Of a stretch of DNA of 64,000 bases, positions 1 through 12,059 are shown piece by piece. Under the pieces are notes generated by a model that saw only the letters and a program-made list of their open reading frames with translations, was not told the DNA's origin and did not search any database. The DNA is from Collybia mongolica. Taxonomy: Eukaryota > Basidiomycota > Agaricomycetes > Agaricales > Clitocybaceae. How positions within the stretch are numbered: the first letter of the stretch is position 1; the number at the start of each line of letters is the position of its first letter. A program made the translations under genes and the position numbers. Location of the stretch: NCBI GenBank assembly GCA_013420905.1, contig JAAXNY010000008.1, forward strand, positions 1,302,001 to 1,366,000, given 5' to 3'.

Positions 1-1040
1 TCCAGAGCAAAGGAACATGTGGAGCCACCTGCGAATGTTTCGCGCATGGTTTGATCCACGACCTAATGCCTTTGCAGCAAGCATTGAGGCTTCTCTCCAG
101 GTGTATGACAATTCGGGATCAAGATATAAATTGAGAGTCCCAACCATGGTTGTAAGGCGGCTTCGAAAGAAGACATCAAGCTTTTTTTCCTTGCTCTTTA
201 CAGTAAGTTTAGCTTTTGCTCTACGGAGCTTTGGAAAATCCTTGTAGCTGAGCATGTCCAGACGTGCGTCCATCTCCGTCTCTGGGCTGAGATCGCGCGG
301 TAACTCTTCCTTCTGCACAGCCTCAAGTAATTCCAAAAAATGGTCTCGGGCAGAGCTTTGTGGGATTGAGATTGATATAACCTCTGGACTAGATGAAGCT
401 ACCTCCTGCAAGTGAGGTTCAGTGATTGTTATCTGCTAAATAAATTTCTACTCACTGGTTTGTCAGGTATATTTATAGATTCAACACCTGAAAAAACTCT
501 TGCAACATGCTCACCAATGTCAATTGGTGCTGAATTGTCCTCCGAGTCGGATCCACTTTCCAGGACCTGCTCAGGTAAGCCTTCTTGCTTTTTAAACCAG
601 TCCCCAATAAACTTCTGCCCTGTCAAAGCAAGCTGCCGCCGTTTTTGAGCATGATACTGTTTGGTGCGTACTGAGTTCCCTGTGTAGTGGCGCTTCCGTT
701 TTGGCTTAAACTCAGCCTTCTCTCTCTCAACTTTGACTGCAACTGCCTGTGCTTCAGCAAGAACTGCTGCAAATTGAAGCACATCTGCTTCTGTCCTCAA
801 CTCAGCCTCTTCATCTTCGTCCAGCCCATCTGATCCCTCCATGTCATCTGGTTCATCATCACTAAGATCTTCCAATACAATAAACCTGTCCAGATTATCA
901 TCAGAGTCGGCGGTTCTATTTGGCAGCGGGAAATATTCTTCATCTTCTGAGTCTGTGATGTCATTGACATGAGCTTGGCAAGATTTGTGATTCCCAAGGT
1001 TCTGGAGACGGGCCTGAGAAGCCTTTGACCTTCTTCCCAT
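1..1040 (-). CDS. DDE-type transposase, N-terminal part (runs off window start)
   Basis: Two exons read on the minus strand: 1040-456 and 405-1, joined in phase by a 50-bp intron (406-455, donor GTGAGT, acceptor TTGCAG). The protein starts MGRRSKASQARLQ and has an acidic segment (residues about 30-85) and a basic segment (KPKRKRHYTG, about 112-120). After the intron comes the stretch DFPKLRRAKAKL...FFRSRLTTMVGTLNLYLDP. From memory of the family, this last stretch precedes the DDE nuclease domain in transposase-like proteins multiplied in Agaricomycetes. The catalytic domain would lie left of position 1, so activity cannot be judged. No in-frame stop is visible in the part present. The start codon at 1038-1040 is the first ATG of the frame. 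Family assignment is from recalled resemblance, not a search. Confidence 0.6.
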
Positions 1041-1985
1041 TGTAGCGACAGAATTACGCGTGATTTTGATGTTTTTTCCCCCTTCTCTGCCATCCCTTTC
1101 CTCCCTCCTCCGCCGGCCATCCAGTCACGTGGTGGATTACATAAGCCGCAAAATGTTCCTCTCAAAAAAAATCACTTTCGATTTCCTTGTTTCCAACAAC
1201 TCAATAATGCATTTGGGACATTTTATGGAAAAAATGTTTGGGAAGTTTTATACAAGTCAATTTTTAGTAAATTTAAATTCTGATTCCTGGAAGCTATTCT
1301 GGAGACATTAAAGAATGACATGTAGGAAGTAAAATCATGAGAAGATGAATGTCGTTGAAGATATTGAGGTCGACATTGAGTAGATGTTTTGCTTACATAA
1401 CAGGTGCTGGTTCCTGATGACCGCTACCTTACTCACCTAACCCAACTAGGCTGGACCAGACTTGATCTGCCCCCTGGCCCAACATGGGTGGTTAAAGGCC
1501 ACGTGCCCGGCCCGAGATGGCCATGACATGAGAAAGGTTGCTAATCAAATATAGCCTAAAGGAGTAATCCAGAAGGCTTTGTTCCCACAGATTGTCAAGG
1601 TTGTTAATAGACGGTCTCTGATTGGTGCCCAACACACTGCCTTCGGGCAGAGTTAGTAAGCCCGCTTTGGAGATGCCGTGTTCTATTCCAATCTGCCAGA
1701 CGCTATGGAAGCAACTGCGCATCTGTCATGCGTGCAAATGGCCATTGACCGCCTCTGACAGGTAGATGACTAAGTACCCCGACTTTTGCCTAACTTTGGA
1801 AGAAAGCTAAAGTCTGCAGCAACCCGTATATACCCTAAAACTGATCTGAAGAGTCTTAAAAGACAAAAGGATCCGACCAGTGGTCTCCTCCATCAATCCT
1901 TATTGGTATCCCCCTTCTGTTTACTCAACTAGTCCTCCAACCCAACCGCTTCACGGTTGTGTTGTTGTCCACCCTAACCTAACCA
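1041..1985. other. Intergenic, possible LTR remnant
   Basis: No gene is supported here; the open frames are short and have no coding character. The part from about 1440 to 1985 has a TATA-like CCGTATATACCC near 1826 and then T/C-rich sequence ending GTTGTTGTCCACCCTAACC, the layout of a fungal LTR. I cannot find a second copy or a target duplication, so this is only a suggestion. Confidence 0.3.
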
Positions 1986-2830
1986 AACACTTTGTATGTT
2001 GAGAACTACCTTGCATATTGGGGCAGACATGGCATTTGATGAACATCTTGTATGTTGACTCACTGCCTTGCATGGTGTTTGACAAACACCTCGTATGTTG
2101 AGCTACCACCTTGTGTATTGGGTCAGACATGACGTTTGATGAACATCTTGGATATCACCTCACCACCTTGCATGGTGTTTGACGAACACCTCGTACGTTG
2201 AGAACCACCTTGCATATTAGGTCAGACACGGTGTTTGACAAACATCTTGTATATCGACTCACTGCCTTGCACGGTGTTCAGCAAACACCTCGTATGTTGA
2301 GAACCACCTTGCGTATTGGGTCAGACACGGTGTTCAACAAACATCTTGTATATTGACTCACCACCTCACATGTCAAGTCACCATCTTACATGGTGTTTGC
2401 CAAACACCTCGTATGTTGAGCTAATACCTTATATATTGGGTCAGACACAATGTTCGACGAACATCTTGGATATCAACTCACCACCTTGCATGGTGTTTGC
2501 CAAACACCTCATATGTTATGCTACCACCTTGTGTATTGGGTCAGACACAATGTTCGATGAACATCTTGAATATCAACTCACTGCCTCACATGTTGAGCAA
2601 CCATCTTACATGGTGTTCGCCAAACACCTCATATATTGAGAACCACTGTGTGTATTGGGTTAGACACAATGTTCGATGAACATCTTGTATATTGACTCAC
2701 CACCTCACATGTCAAGCCACCATCTTACATGGTGTTCAACAAACACCCTAAACATTGAGCACCACCTTGTGTGTCAAGTTGCCATATTACATGGTGTTCA
2801 TTGAACACCAGCAATTGTGAACTATACTGG
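1986..2830. repeat. Degenerate tandem array, 100/120-bp units, with embedded palindromes
   Basis: The marker TCGTATGTTG (or a close variant) recurs at about 2091, 2191, 2290, 2409, 2509, 2629 and 2750, giving steps of about 100 or 120 bp. The longer units carry an extra segment of about 20 bp (CCTCACATGTCAAG or CACATGTTGAGC). Each unit has two short inverted repeats: one of the form GTGTTTGNCAAACAC, the other TGTTYGAYGAACA. A related palindrome, GATGTTTGACAAACATC, stands alone at 2889-2905 just outside the array. Small open frames in the array are by-products of the repeat. Confidence 0.85.
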
Positions 2831-3324
2831 ATGGGAGCTAGGTGAGTCTTAAAAGTACATCAGTTATTGCTCAGGTGAGGTGGTAAATGATGTTTGACAA
2901 ACATCACACTTTGGGGTAACACTTCATCCAGAAATTATGCTAAAATGGATGGGTCCGATAACTAGGGTCAGGGATAGGGACAGGGATAGGGCCAGCACAA
3001 TCTCTGTTCTTGGGGATTCAAATTGCAGTGCTAGGTTGGCTGAAATCGTAAACCTTGTACTTAGGAAGGTGACGTCAAACTCTTTATTGCCATATACATG
3101 TGTGAAGCTGGGGAAGAGATATATTTCAATGTTTGTGTATTTTTTTTCTTCGAGTGGGGTGTATTTTTTTTTTCGAGTGGGGTAAGTTTTTTTAAATTTT
3201 GTATGGGGGGCTGGGGGTTATAAACAATGGTATAGCGCAGCATATAGATACAGTTGCAAGAACAAGTTGTGGCGGGTAAGTGAAGATGGTCCAAGAAATA
3301 CCTGATGTGTTGGGGGGGGCTACC
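2831..3324. other. Intergenic, with purine-rich G-run tract
   Basis: No gene seen. Positions 2950-2995 carry a G-run series (GGGTCAGGGATAGGGACAGGG and onward), able in principle to form a quadruplex. A similar tract lies at 10,474-10,512. Positions 3139-3190 carry T-rich runs. Confidence 0.5.
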
Positions 3325-4016
3325 CTAATACTCAGAGGCAGAATCCGTTTCGACGGACTGATTGAGGAAATCTGTGGCGGGTCTCTCACTAGCTTTGAAA
3401 AAAGTCGTGGTCCTCTTGTGGTAGCACCGCACCTTTTCCCTCCACTCTTTGTGTGAGAAGAGTTCCAAGGGATTGTTGGAAATCCTCAATAGTCATTTCT
3501 GGTAGAAGGCCTTGGCAATTGGAGACCACTGGTCACCACACATACCGGATCCTGTCCATGCCAGATTTTTGGGCCAGTACAACATGTGAGTGAAAGATTT
3601 TGCGTTGTGGTGGCGGAGAACATAAAAGACCCCAAGAACGAGGTCAGTCATCTCCTCTGTAACTCCATCATCGATCAGGTATCCACCATCATGTCCAAAC
3701 ACCACTTGGTCGGATAAGGATGGGCCATTGAGAACCATCTTGTTGGATACAACACACCCCACTATTTGGCCAATGATCCCCCCCAGCATCCTAAAAACAC
3801 AACCACGAGGAGATGAGAGTACCTGTGCTCAGACTTGCTTGTACCCAGCATAGTTGAGGGGAGTGAAGGTGTAACCACTTGGTCTGAACCCAGCACCTTG
3901 CCAATTCTCTGCTTCCAACAGTTCTAAGGGTCGAGCATCACTGTGGGTGACAGTGCAAAACGGAATTCTGCAAGATAGGAACTCGTGTGCAATCTCTTCC
4001 ATCATATGCCAGCCTT
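3325..4016 (-). pseudogene. C-terminal part of a large Agaricomycete hypothetical protein, cut off by a transposable element
   Basis: Reading the minus strand downward from about 4016 gives GWHMMEEIAHEFLSC and then RIPFCTVTHSDARPLELL up to PLNYAG. A short intron (GTACAA...TTTTTAG, about 3791-3851) leads into MLGGIIGQIVGCVV, then YWPKNLAWTGSGMCGDQW, and after a TGA stop at 3493-3495 the frame continues (LLRISNNPLELFSHKEW) to TAG at 3325-3327. The order matches the C-terminus of a multi-copy Agaricomycete protein family of unknown function whose central part is at 4929-6986. The 0.9-kb element at 4020-4928 separates the two pieces. Function unknown; the gene is dead in this copy. Confidence 0.7.
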
Positions 4017-4019
4017 TTT

Positions 4020-4928
4020 GGTTACAAGTTCTTTATCAACCCAGTTTTCGGGCAAAAAGGTGATTCATTCATTCATTCATTCATATTTCAACACCACAGG
4101 AAAATATTTCCATAATGGGATTTTTCTTCTCTTATGGCTTTTTACAGCATTTCTCCACAAATACAAAGTATTGTGACATAATTTGCATGTATTTGGGATG
4201 CTTACATAATGCTTTTGATGATGCCATCAAAATTATGCATATCTAATATTTCAAAGCATTGTATTTCAAAATTTATTTTGTGATTTCCTCCACAACCAGT
4301 AAAGCTATTAACTTTGTTTTATATGTTTGGAATGTACAAACATGGCTCTACAATTTCCTTGTTGAGCATAATTTTCCCACAGTCCATTTTGAGTGAAATA
4401 TCAGAAATGTCCCAATTCAGCTAGTTTTGAAGGTCTGTGTGTTATGCCATGGGTGAACAAACATCTCATAACAACAATGACCCTGACCAAACATGACCCT
4501 TGTGGGAAATTACACTAAACATTGGAATAATCAACAACTACTACTATATTTACCTGAAATACAATAAGATTGATTTCTCTATTTATTGACACATGTCACA
4601 TGATCTATTCCATCACATAAGCATACCAAATACATGACAACAATCTGAATGCTCATTTAGTGTCCATGATCCTGGGAAAAGTTAGTTCTGATGGTTTTTG
4701 TGTTTTCTCCATAACCAGGCAAGCTATGGCATTGGGCTTTGTGCACAGGCATTGCTTGTTTACTTTGTAACATTTTCCCATGGTTGCATGACCTCTATAA
4801 ACTATCATCTACATTGATTCTAGTCATTTTTACAACTTGCTGAAGGTGGAATGGACTTATTTATCCTAAGAAAAGAAATAAAGAACAAGTACCTGCCACA
4901 CAGTGTGTTGGCCCACTCCACCCAAGTA
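4020..4928 (+). mobile_element. 0.9-kb non-autonomous element, copy A
   Basis: About 0.9 kb without coding capacity. One end reads TTACAAGTTCTTTATCAACC then a (CATT)n microsatellite at 4062-4083; the other end reads GCCCACTCCACCCAAGTA. The same sequence recurs at 30,377-31,341 and 35,824-36,710 in reverse orientation, at 38,974-39,717 in this orientation, and as a fragment at 19,478-19,598. It sits inside the reading frame of the hypothetical gene whose parts flank it, which shows it inserted. Copy A contains a segment (TTTTCTCCATAACCAGGCAAGC and onward, about 4707-4739) missing from the copies at 35.8 and 39.0 kb. Confidence 0.8.
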
Positions 4929-6986
4929 GACTTGAAGAGCAGCTGCTGCGCTTTTGACGAGGATGTGCCACTGTGACTGGTCGCTTGACTCTGAACCCAG
5001 GAAGAGTACATACGCTGTGCTGCTGCTATCAGCACCACTGCCCTGCAAAACATCCATCACAATGATGCTTGTGTCAATCACAAGACCTGACCCCAACGCC
5101 CTGTTGCTCAAATCCCAGGACCTTGGAAGTGTCTCATACAACATCTTGGGGTTGACTGCCATATTGTAAAAGTCCACAATGCTCTTGAGCAAGAATTCTG
5201 GAAGGGTGACATTGAGGTAGAGCAGAATCTTTGAAACCAGTTTGTGTTCATGCCACTCCTGGCGGGGCTTAGAGGCATGAGCAGATGGGTTCCAGGTCTC
5301 TCCTGCTAATCCAACATGGAAGCTGTGTCGATCTTTGAGGTAAGTATCGAGTGGTTCAAAGATGGGCTGATATGTTAGTTTGTAGGGATCTTGGTATTTA
5401 GCCTCCTGCCGGACTATGATCTCCATCCCGTTGGTGACATTGGAGGGGTTGGTTATGTATGCTGAGCTACCAATACCTTCAAAATCAAGGTCATCGTTGG
5501 TGGCCAAGGGATCGGGGTAGAGGTTGGGCATGTCCACACCAGGAGGAGGTTTGAGATGATGAACCAAGTCCCATTCGTCGCAGTAGCTCCAGTAGAAACA
5601 TCCCCATTCGTAGGTACCGTGATATTCTTGCTGAGCCTCTTCTCATTTGACTGCGGTGCGACGATAGACCTTAGGATCAACCCCATCCTGTTCCCAGGTA
5701 TAGATGCAGGCTTTTGAGCCTGGCCTGCGTGAACTAGCAAACTCCTCCCTTTTCTCCTGGGTAACCTTGTCCTGTTTTGTTTCATGGCACTTCCAGTCTG
5801 TTGCACTCTGTTCCTTATGGGCTTTGAATGTCTCCCAGGTTTCCCCAAAGTGTTGTCCCAAATTCACGTTGACTACCAGGGTTCAATCAACTGTTGGAAT
5901 GAGGCTATCCATCCATGCTTTGGGTTCCGCCATCAGGGAATCAGGGGGTTGCTGAGGCTCTGGAACGGGAGTATAGTTAGCCAAGTGGATAGGTGGTCCT
6001 CGTGAAGGGATCTTGTCTAGCAAGTCCTCGAACTTGTAGGTTTCAGGCAGAGGGAGGATGACGTCCTTGTACAACAACTCGCGAGACTTGACTAGATACA
6101 TATAACTGCTGGGAGGCATATAAAATGCCATCTTTGGGTCATAGGGTTGTTGCATCTTGTCAAAAACAAATCCCCAGGTGAACCATACAGGGACACTTGC
6201 ATGGCAGAATTTGACCATGAAGCGGCCCCATTTCATTGTGAAAGGATCAATAAATGCTCCAGGTCAGAGACCTGGTTGCAATGATCTGACAATCAATGTT
6301 TGCAGAAGCTGCAACCAACCGACAGGGATTGGGGCAATTCTTTGTGTTGACAGCAGTGAAAATGCCTCGTTGAAGCAAGTCTCTTCATTTGGCCCCAACC
6401 ACAGCAATAAAGCAAATATGGCACAGGCAGACATGACACCAAACACATTCATGGCGTTTTTCATGCAGTCGCACGCCACCTTGAATGACCTGTGTGAGTC
6501 ATGGTAGCCATACGCATAAGGCCATCTGGGCCATTGGATGGAAGGGAGGTTTGAGTGCTCTGGATGGTGGTTGATGAGATGGAGGATAACCTTGAGTAGG
6601 GAATCCTCGAGCTGTGCCCACTGATTCATGAGTGCCTGCTCAAGTACAAATGTTGGCCTGCCTGCTGATGGAACATGTTTAATGGAGTTTGGGATGTTGA
6701 GGGGGCTAAGTGCCCGGATGGAAAAGAGCGGGCCATGAGATATGGGCCTTTTTGGGTAGAACACTAGATACATCTCCTTGTCATGGAGGAGCCACGGTTC
6801 ATCATGATTCTGGGACCTGAACTGATGGGCTGGGGCATCGATTTTAGCGGGCAGTGAGCACAAAAAAGGCAAGACAATAAGCCCTGCTTGGTTGTGCCAC
6901 ATGGCACATTGTCTGATTCTGGGTAACTCAACCAGCTGGTAGGCAGATACTCCTGTCTCCTGGAAACGTGTTATCAAAGACCTGAC
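4929..6986 (-). pseudogene. Central part of the same Agaricomycete hypothetical protein, with TGA stops
   Basis: One minus-strand frame can be followed from an acceptor-like CAG just above 6986 down to 4929. It passes through QLVELPRIRQCAMWHNQAG, HPEHSNLPSIQWPRWPYAYG, FKVACDCMKNAMNVFGVMSA, MKWGRFMVKFCHASVPVWF, KREEFASSRRPGS and EQDGVDPKVYRRTAVK. It is broken only by three TGA codons at 6264-6266, 5883-5885 and 5643-5645, each of which could derive from CGA by one C-to-T change. The tail (SSDQSQWHILVKSAAAALQV) runs into the element at 4928 and resumes at 4016. The family is multi-copy in Agaricomycetes and has no function known to me. Upstream exons beyond 6986 were not resolved. Confidence 0.7.
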
Positions 6987-7976
6987 CCATCACAACAGTG
7001 AGAAATGGCATACCATAACTTGGTTAAACCATAGTAGGTGAATGATAGTTGTATGTATTTAGTTTGACCACAGAACTTCGCAATGAGTCAGTATGGTGAG
7101 GAACTGGACAACCAAAGAACTTACGACAGTTCAGAAACGGGAATCTGGGGGGCACAGGGAGTATATGTCAAATGAGTCCACTGGAGAAGAATATAGAACG
7201 TTCAAACAAGACATCAAACGGACAGACTCACAATTAGTTATTAGAGTAACCCCACGTTCCTTCTCTTCAGCTATACAAAAATCCACCTCAGTTGGGTGCC
7301 TTGCAGGCTTTCAGGGGCTGAAGGTATGACGCTCAGATGGTAGAATTCAGAGCAAACTCTGCAAATCTATGGCTATCTGAGTTCAATCCTTGTGTCGAGG
7401 TCGACCACATTGACCACCATGCAGAATAGACCAGTGAAGCTTGGAATGTAGGATCAGAGAAAATCTCTGCAAATCTATGTTTATCCTGAGCTAACAACTG
7501 TCTGGATGTTGAAGCTTTGACAATGGCCTTGAAGAGAGTGGGATGGTGATGTAGGGACAAGCTGAGCGGGTTGCGGATGGACGCAAAGTTTGAAGGCAAT
7601 ATCCAATGTCCGAAGCAAAAAACGTGACTAAGCACAGATCGGAATGCAAACCTGCCAACCTGGGGTGTTCATTGTTGAGTTGTTGACCGTGGACGGAAAA
7701 TGCTTGCAGTGGATGTCCTGAGAGGACATCAACACTTTGTAAATAACAATATTTACCCAAATTTCTAACTGGTCGATAGGAATCCATGGATTCTCTTCTT
7801 CCACAAATAAGTACCCATTTATTACCCACCAACAAACATCCAAGGTGATCTACTGCATTATGTATAACAAGTAGCAAGATTTTAAATACAATCATATTTA
7901 AAAACCTTGAGGTGTACCAAACTAACAATCACCTCACCCCACCTGAGCCCCTCAACTAAAACCCACCCTAACCATC
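6987..7976. other. Intergenic / unresolved 5' part of the decayed gene, with a local duplication
   Basis: No exon can be supported. A segment of about 45 bp is duplicated about 105 bp apart (near 7345 and 7450: CTCTGCAAATCTATG in both). Each copy contains a small palindrome, CAGAGCAAACTCTG or CAGAGAAAATCTCTG. A related palindrome (CAGAGAAAATCTCTG) recurs at about 12,021. Confidence 0.5.
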
Positions 7977-10900
7977 TCAAACTAAGATCCGGGGGGCCAC
8001 CTTGGTAGATTGAACTCCATGGATGTTTGAAAAGCCTGGGCCAAATTTTGTGTACCATATCCTGTTGCTTTGAACTTGAGGCAACCAGTACAGCATTTTG
8101 GATCGCCTGTAGAGTCCATCACACACAAGGTTGTAAGTAACATAGTTGGCTTTTGTCTTGTAGTTCTCCCACTTGGTGTAGTAATCTGCCTTTCTGAAAT
8201 TTTGAACCTGGCCTGACCGAGTGGTCCCTTTTGGAGGGAAGAGCTTATCAAAGTTTGCCTTCCACTCTTTTTCATCCTTTACCGGCCTCCACTGACAGTC
8301 AACAAAGAAATCCAAAAGGTTTGGGTTTTTGAAAATCACTTTGTTAACTTCGGTGCACTGGGCAATGGTGAGACAAGTATATGAAGACTGGGCAGATAGT
8401 CGTTTGTTTGGAGCAGAGTTTGTGATATCAGTGAATAGCATATACCATATCTCTGTCATGAACATATCGCAGCAAGTCATTGTGTCAATAAGCTCCCCAG
8501 AGCCTGGGAGTTCTTCACCATCTTCATTATCCAAGCCTTTATCTTGAGTGTGAGGTAGGAGGCACACACCGCACCTCACTACAGAGAAAATGGTCCTTGG
8601 GATTCTGACCCCAGTTAAAATATGTGGGGAGTTTCTGAGACCTATTGGCGACACGGTTCGGATGTCTAGGTTTAATGACATCCAACTTGAGGATGCGATT
8701 CTCCAATTCCTGGCGGCTGCATTTGAAGAGAAACATGAAGGTGTTCTCTGTTAGCAGGTGCTGAGGGTCACTTGTCAAACAAGGGACAGGGTAAGCCCTG
8801 CCAATGTGGAGGGGTCGTGTAAATATTAAGCCGAATGGGGTGGCTGGGAGTGTAGTGGCATCACACCATTCTCAGGTGCACAGGACATCGTCTTCATCCT
8901 CAGAGTCACTGTATTCTTCCTCCTCTTCATTGGGGGTACCAAAGAGGAGGATATCTGGGTCAGCTCCTGCGCATCCAATGTGCAGTAGTGTAGTTGATAT
9001 CAATGCTTTATAAGACGTGCTGGTTTCTGGTGCTGAGTGAAGACTGTTCAAGAGCCACGAAATACATGTGAGGAGTATGAGTGCCGACTCCCACGTATGA
9101 TACTCAGCTTTGCCCTCAGCCTGCCACTGCAGGAGGAATTTGAATGCTGTTGCGCAATAAGACCTGAACATCCTACAAAAAGAGTTAGTAACTCACCGAA
9201 ACAATAAAAAGAAGGGAACACACCACTGAGTATGAGTATTAACCAAAATTAACGACCTCTGGAGTATCTGTTCATTGAGGTCAAGTAGAACGTCTGCCAC
9301 ATTGTGGAACTCCATTCTGACTTTGATATGAGCATGAGCTCTGTTTGTGTCCATTGAATTGTTGTACAGTGTGCATAAGTTCTCGATCCAGGTGGGGCCC
9401 TTTTTCTTGAGAATGTCCTTGGGCGTGATGAACTTGCCAAAGTGTCCTTGATCTGGGCGGTAGGTAAGCGCTTTGTCTGTGGTATATAGTTGAATGTAGA
9501 CAATGTTGAAATCACCACGGGTGGTTTGGGTGTTCACCCGACATCCTGAGATAGCAGGCAAATGCGAGACAAGATCCCGAGCATACATGGAGCTGCCCAA
9601 TTTTGTAATACACATGGCCATAGCGTCATTCAAACCTCTGACCACCTTTTTAATGATGTGGGGATGCGCATCTGTTCAGAATGCGAAGCATCGTTGCTTT
9701 GTGGAACTTATTTCATACCTGACATCTATAAACCAAATACCATTTGCACTTAGATTCCTTAAGGGGAGCTTGTTTGAGTTGAGGAACTCAAGAAGGGCAG
9801 ATGCTGCTCGAACTAGCCTGGGCGCATGCTGGGTGGAGTGCTTGACTCCACGTATCTGGTGTAAGAAGACTAAACCCGTGCCCCAAGGCACCTCATTTTC
9901 CACAAGAGCGGCACAAATGGTGTTCCCTAGTCAACACACGAGCCACTGTGGGAGCATCTTGCTACAAAATGAAAATTTACCATTCCGCCCACGAGCGTGA
10001 AACATTTCATTCTGATATGTAGCTGGCCACTCTGATGAGGGTAATTCCATGAGCACAGCAACGGCAGGTTGCAACCCTTTTTTGTAGAAGGTGGTCTGCT
10101 CCTCCTGTGTAAGGAAAGGGGAGCGGGCTTCTCTGTCATGCAAAGCAGGAAATAGGACATGAATCATATTGTGAGTTGCCCACTTTGCAATGCACAAGTT
10201 AGGGATCTTGTGCATGGGCGCCATGAAGCTACCCTGGAGAATATTGGTTTGTGTTAGCTTAATTCTTACTGGTACAAGAAAAATATGTATGTTGTTGCCC
10301 TTGAACTGGTGTTCGAGATGTATACTGACTGATAATGTTTCTTCCCATTTAGAAATGGGGAAGAGAGTGATCAAGTCAGTCCTGTGCATCTAGTAGGCCT
10401 TCAGCTACATGGCAGAAATGGTTGAGCAATACAGTTTGGCAGAGGAGATTCAGGGCATCCATGTCGAAGTGTGGAGGTGGGGATAGGAATAGGGACAGGG
10501 GATAGGGATGGGCCATGGAGGTAACAATCTGTAGTAATACTGGTTACTTGTTATATATATCTTGTGGTGCTGTTGAGGCACTTGTTCCAGTTGATGATCA
10601 CAAAAAAATTATAACTTCCATAAAAAAAGAGGCAGACTTCATATACAGTACTACTACTGAAGGACGTAAGAACTTTCTGAAGTGTAAGTAACACCTGATT
10701 GACTCATCCCTATTCTGAGTCATGATCCTTGACTCTAACCTCCCCATCTATCTCCGAGACCTTGGCTGGATCTGTGGGTACATCTGGAGATGCAGTTTTG
10801 GGCTGTTCTGAATCCTCGAGGCTCAGCATCCAATTTGCATTCAGGAATTCCATCATTGTAGCTTCCTTAGCAAGATGCAGGGCTTCAGCTATTGGGCAGC

Positions 10901-11254
10901 ATTCCGCAACATCGAGCTCACGGTGAAAGAGGTATGCATTCAAAGCAGGAGGGAAGGGCATGCCAAAGACACTTGTGACACCATCGAGAATGTTCTGAAG
11001 ATGGAAGAAATGGTTGGTAAATTACTTTACGAATTAGTCGATAAGTGTACCACTTTACATTCCTTGTCATCGGGGGTTACTGAACAGAGGGGCGGCATAT
11101 CATCATAGATGGAGTCATCGTTGTTGTCTCTGTCTGTGGTGGGGGTGCGGGCCCCATCCACAAGAACATCTTCCGGGTCCAGGGACATGCAAATATTACT
11201 GCGGGTACTGGGGGTGGTCGAAGTGTTGGTCTTAAGAATTGATGAAGATGGCAT
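7977..11254 (-). CDS. Multi-exon Agaricomycete protein of unknown function, possibly intact
   Basis: The minus-strand exon series begins MPSSSILKTNTSTTP near 11,254 and ends TKVAPRILV with TGA at 7977-7979. Blocks in order: NILDGVTSVFGMPFPPALNA (10,995 down), LITLFPISKWEETLSVSI and NEMFHARGRNGKFSF (10,380-9965), ENEVPWGTGLVFLHQIRGVK (9903-9700), VVRGLNDAMAMCITKLGSS and KALTYRPDQGHFGKFITP (9645-9200), FRSYCATAFKFLLQWQAEGK plus an acidic tail EEEEEYSDSEDEDD (9171-8872), LFKCSRQELENRILKLDV (8750-8600), and KMLYWLPQVQSNRIWYTKF near the end. A plausible splice (GTGAGG...CCCAG) near 8560-8490 restores frame between the last two ORFs. The order matches a family I know as multi-copy and uncharacterised in Agaricomycetes. 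Some junctions (10,700-10,400; 9660) were not resolved, so it may be degenerate. Confidence 0.6.
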
Positions 11255-12059
11255 TTGTGGGGATCAAGTGGTTTACAGTACTGGCAGAGGGTTGGGATAT
11301 ATTTATATATTATTGATTCACTCTAACATGTGTTAATCTAAAGTGGGGTCCCAATGCGTCTTCAGAGGGCAAGAGCAAGATCTCCAATGGTCGATAGAAT
11401 GCAGTGTTTCAAACTGGGGAACATTTAATTAGTGCAGTGTTTAATATTGTATTGATTGACGTACCAAAACGCATTCCAGTTTATTAGGGGAACAAGCCTG
11501 AATAACCCTTCAGTGCACGAGAGCGTGATCTGGGATTACTAGAGGGAGGTCAGAGGTCAGTTCCGTGGATGGGCCCAGGAAAGGGGAGAACGTACATCGT
11601 GATGCTCACACTGTGTGGTTAGAAAGAATCTGCGCATGCAAGGCAGCTGGGCAGGTAGCAGAAGAGCATGCATGGCTACAAACACATTCAATACCTTAGA
11701 TTAGTATCAATGAAGAAACATAAAATCAGTTACTTACTGGGAAGTGGAAGTTGAGGGCTCGAGGGGTGGGCGATTGTGTGATTGTGAGTGCAATGAAGTG
11801 TTTGTGTACAAGTACCCGAATGATAGGGTTCCAGCCAAGGAAGGTTCAAATGCAGCCGGTTGAGACATGAGTCAAGGGTAATGGTGCCAGAGTTTAATAA
11901 CAGGGCAGTGGAGAGAGAGACAGGATGAGAGAGCGAGCAAGGGAATGAGGTGGGACAGGGCTGGGTTTGTGAGCCACAAGGAAGGGGTTAGCAGATGGAC
12001 AAAAAGCCTTCTGTGGAAGCCAGAGAAAATCTCTGCACACCGCAGTTTCCAGCACTGAG
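11255..12059. other. Intergenic, no gene seen
   Basis: Upstream of the hypothetical gene. No coding region, RNA gene or repeat family recognised, apart from the small palindrome near 12,021. Confidence 0.5.

Noticed and set aside
2316..2639. 107-codon frame with repeated NTSYVELIPYILGQTQCS units
   Set aside because: A by-product of the 100/120-bp tandem array; neighbouring units shift frame and there is no start context or homology.
1986..2830. CRISPR-like array
   Set aside because: Eukaryotic context, units drift in length and sequence, no constant short repeat with unique spacers.
4022..4200. Coding exon through the (CATT)n region
   Set aside because: The same sequence recurs in four other element copies with different interruptions.
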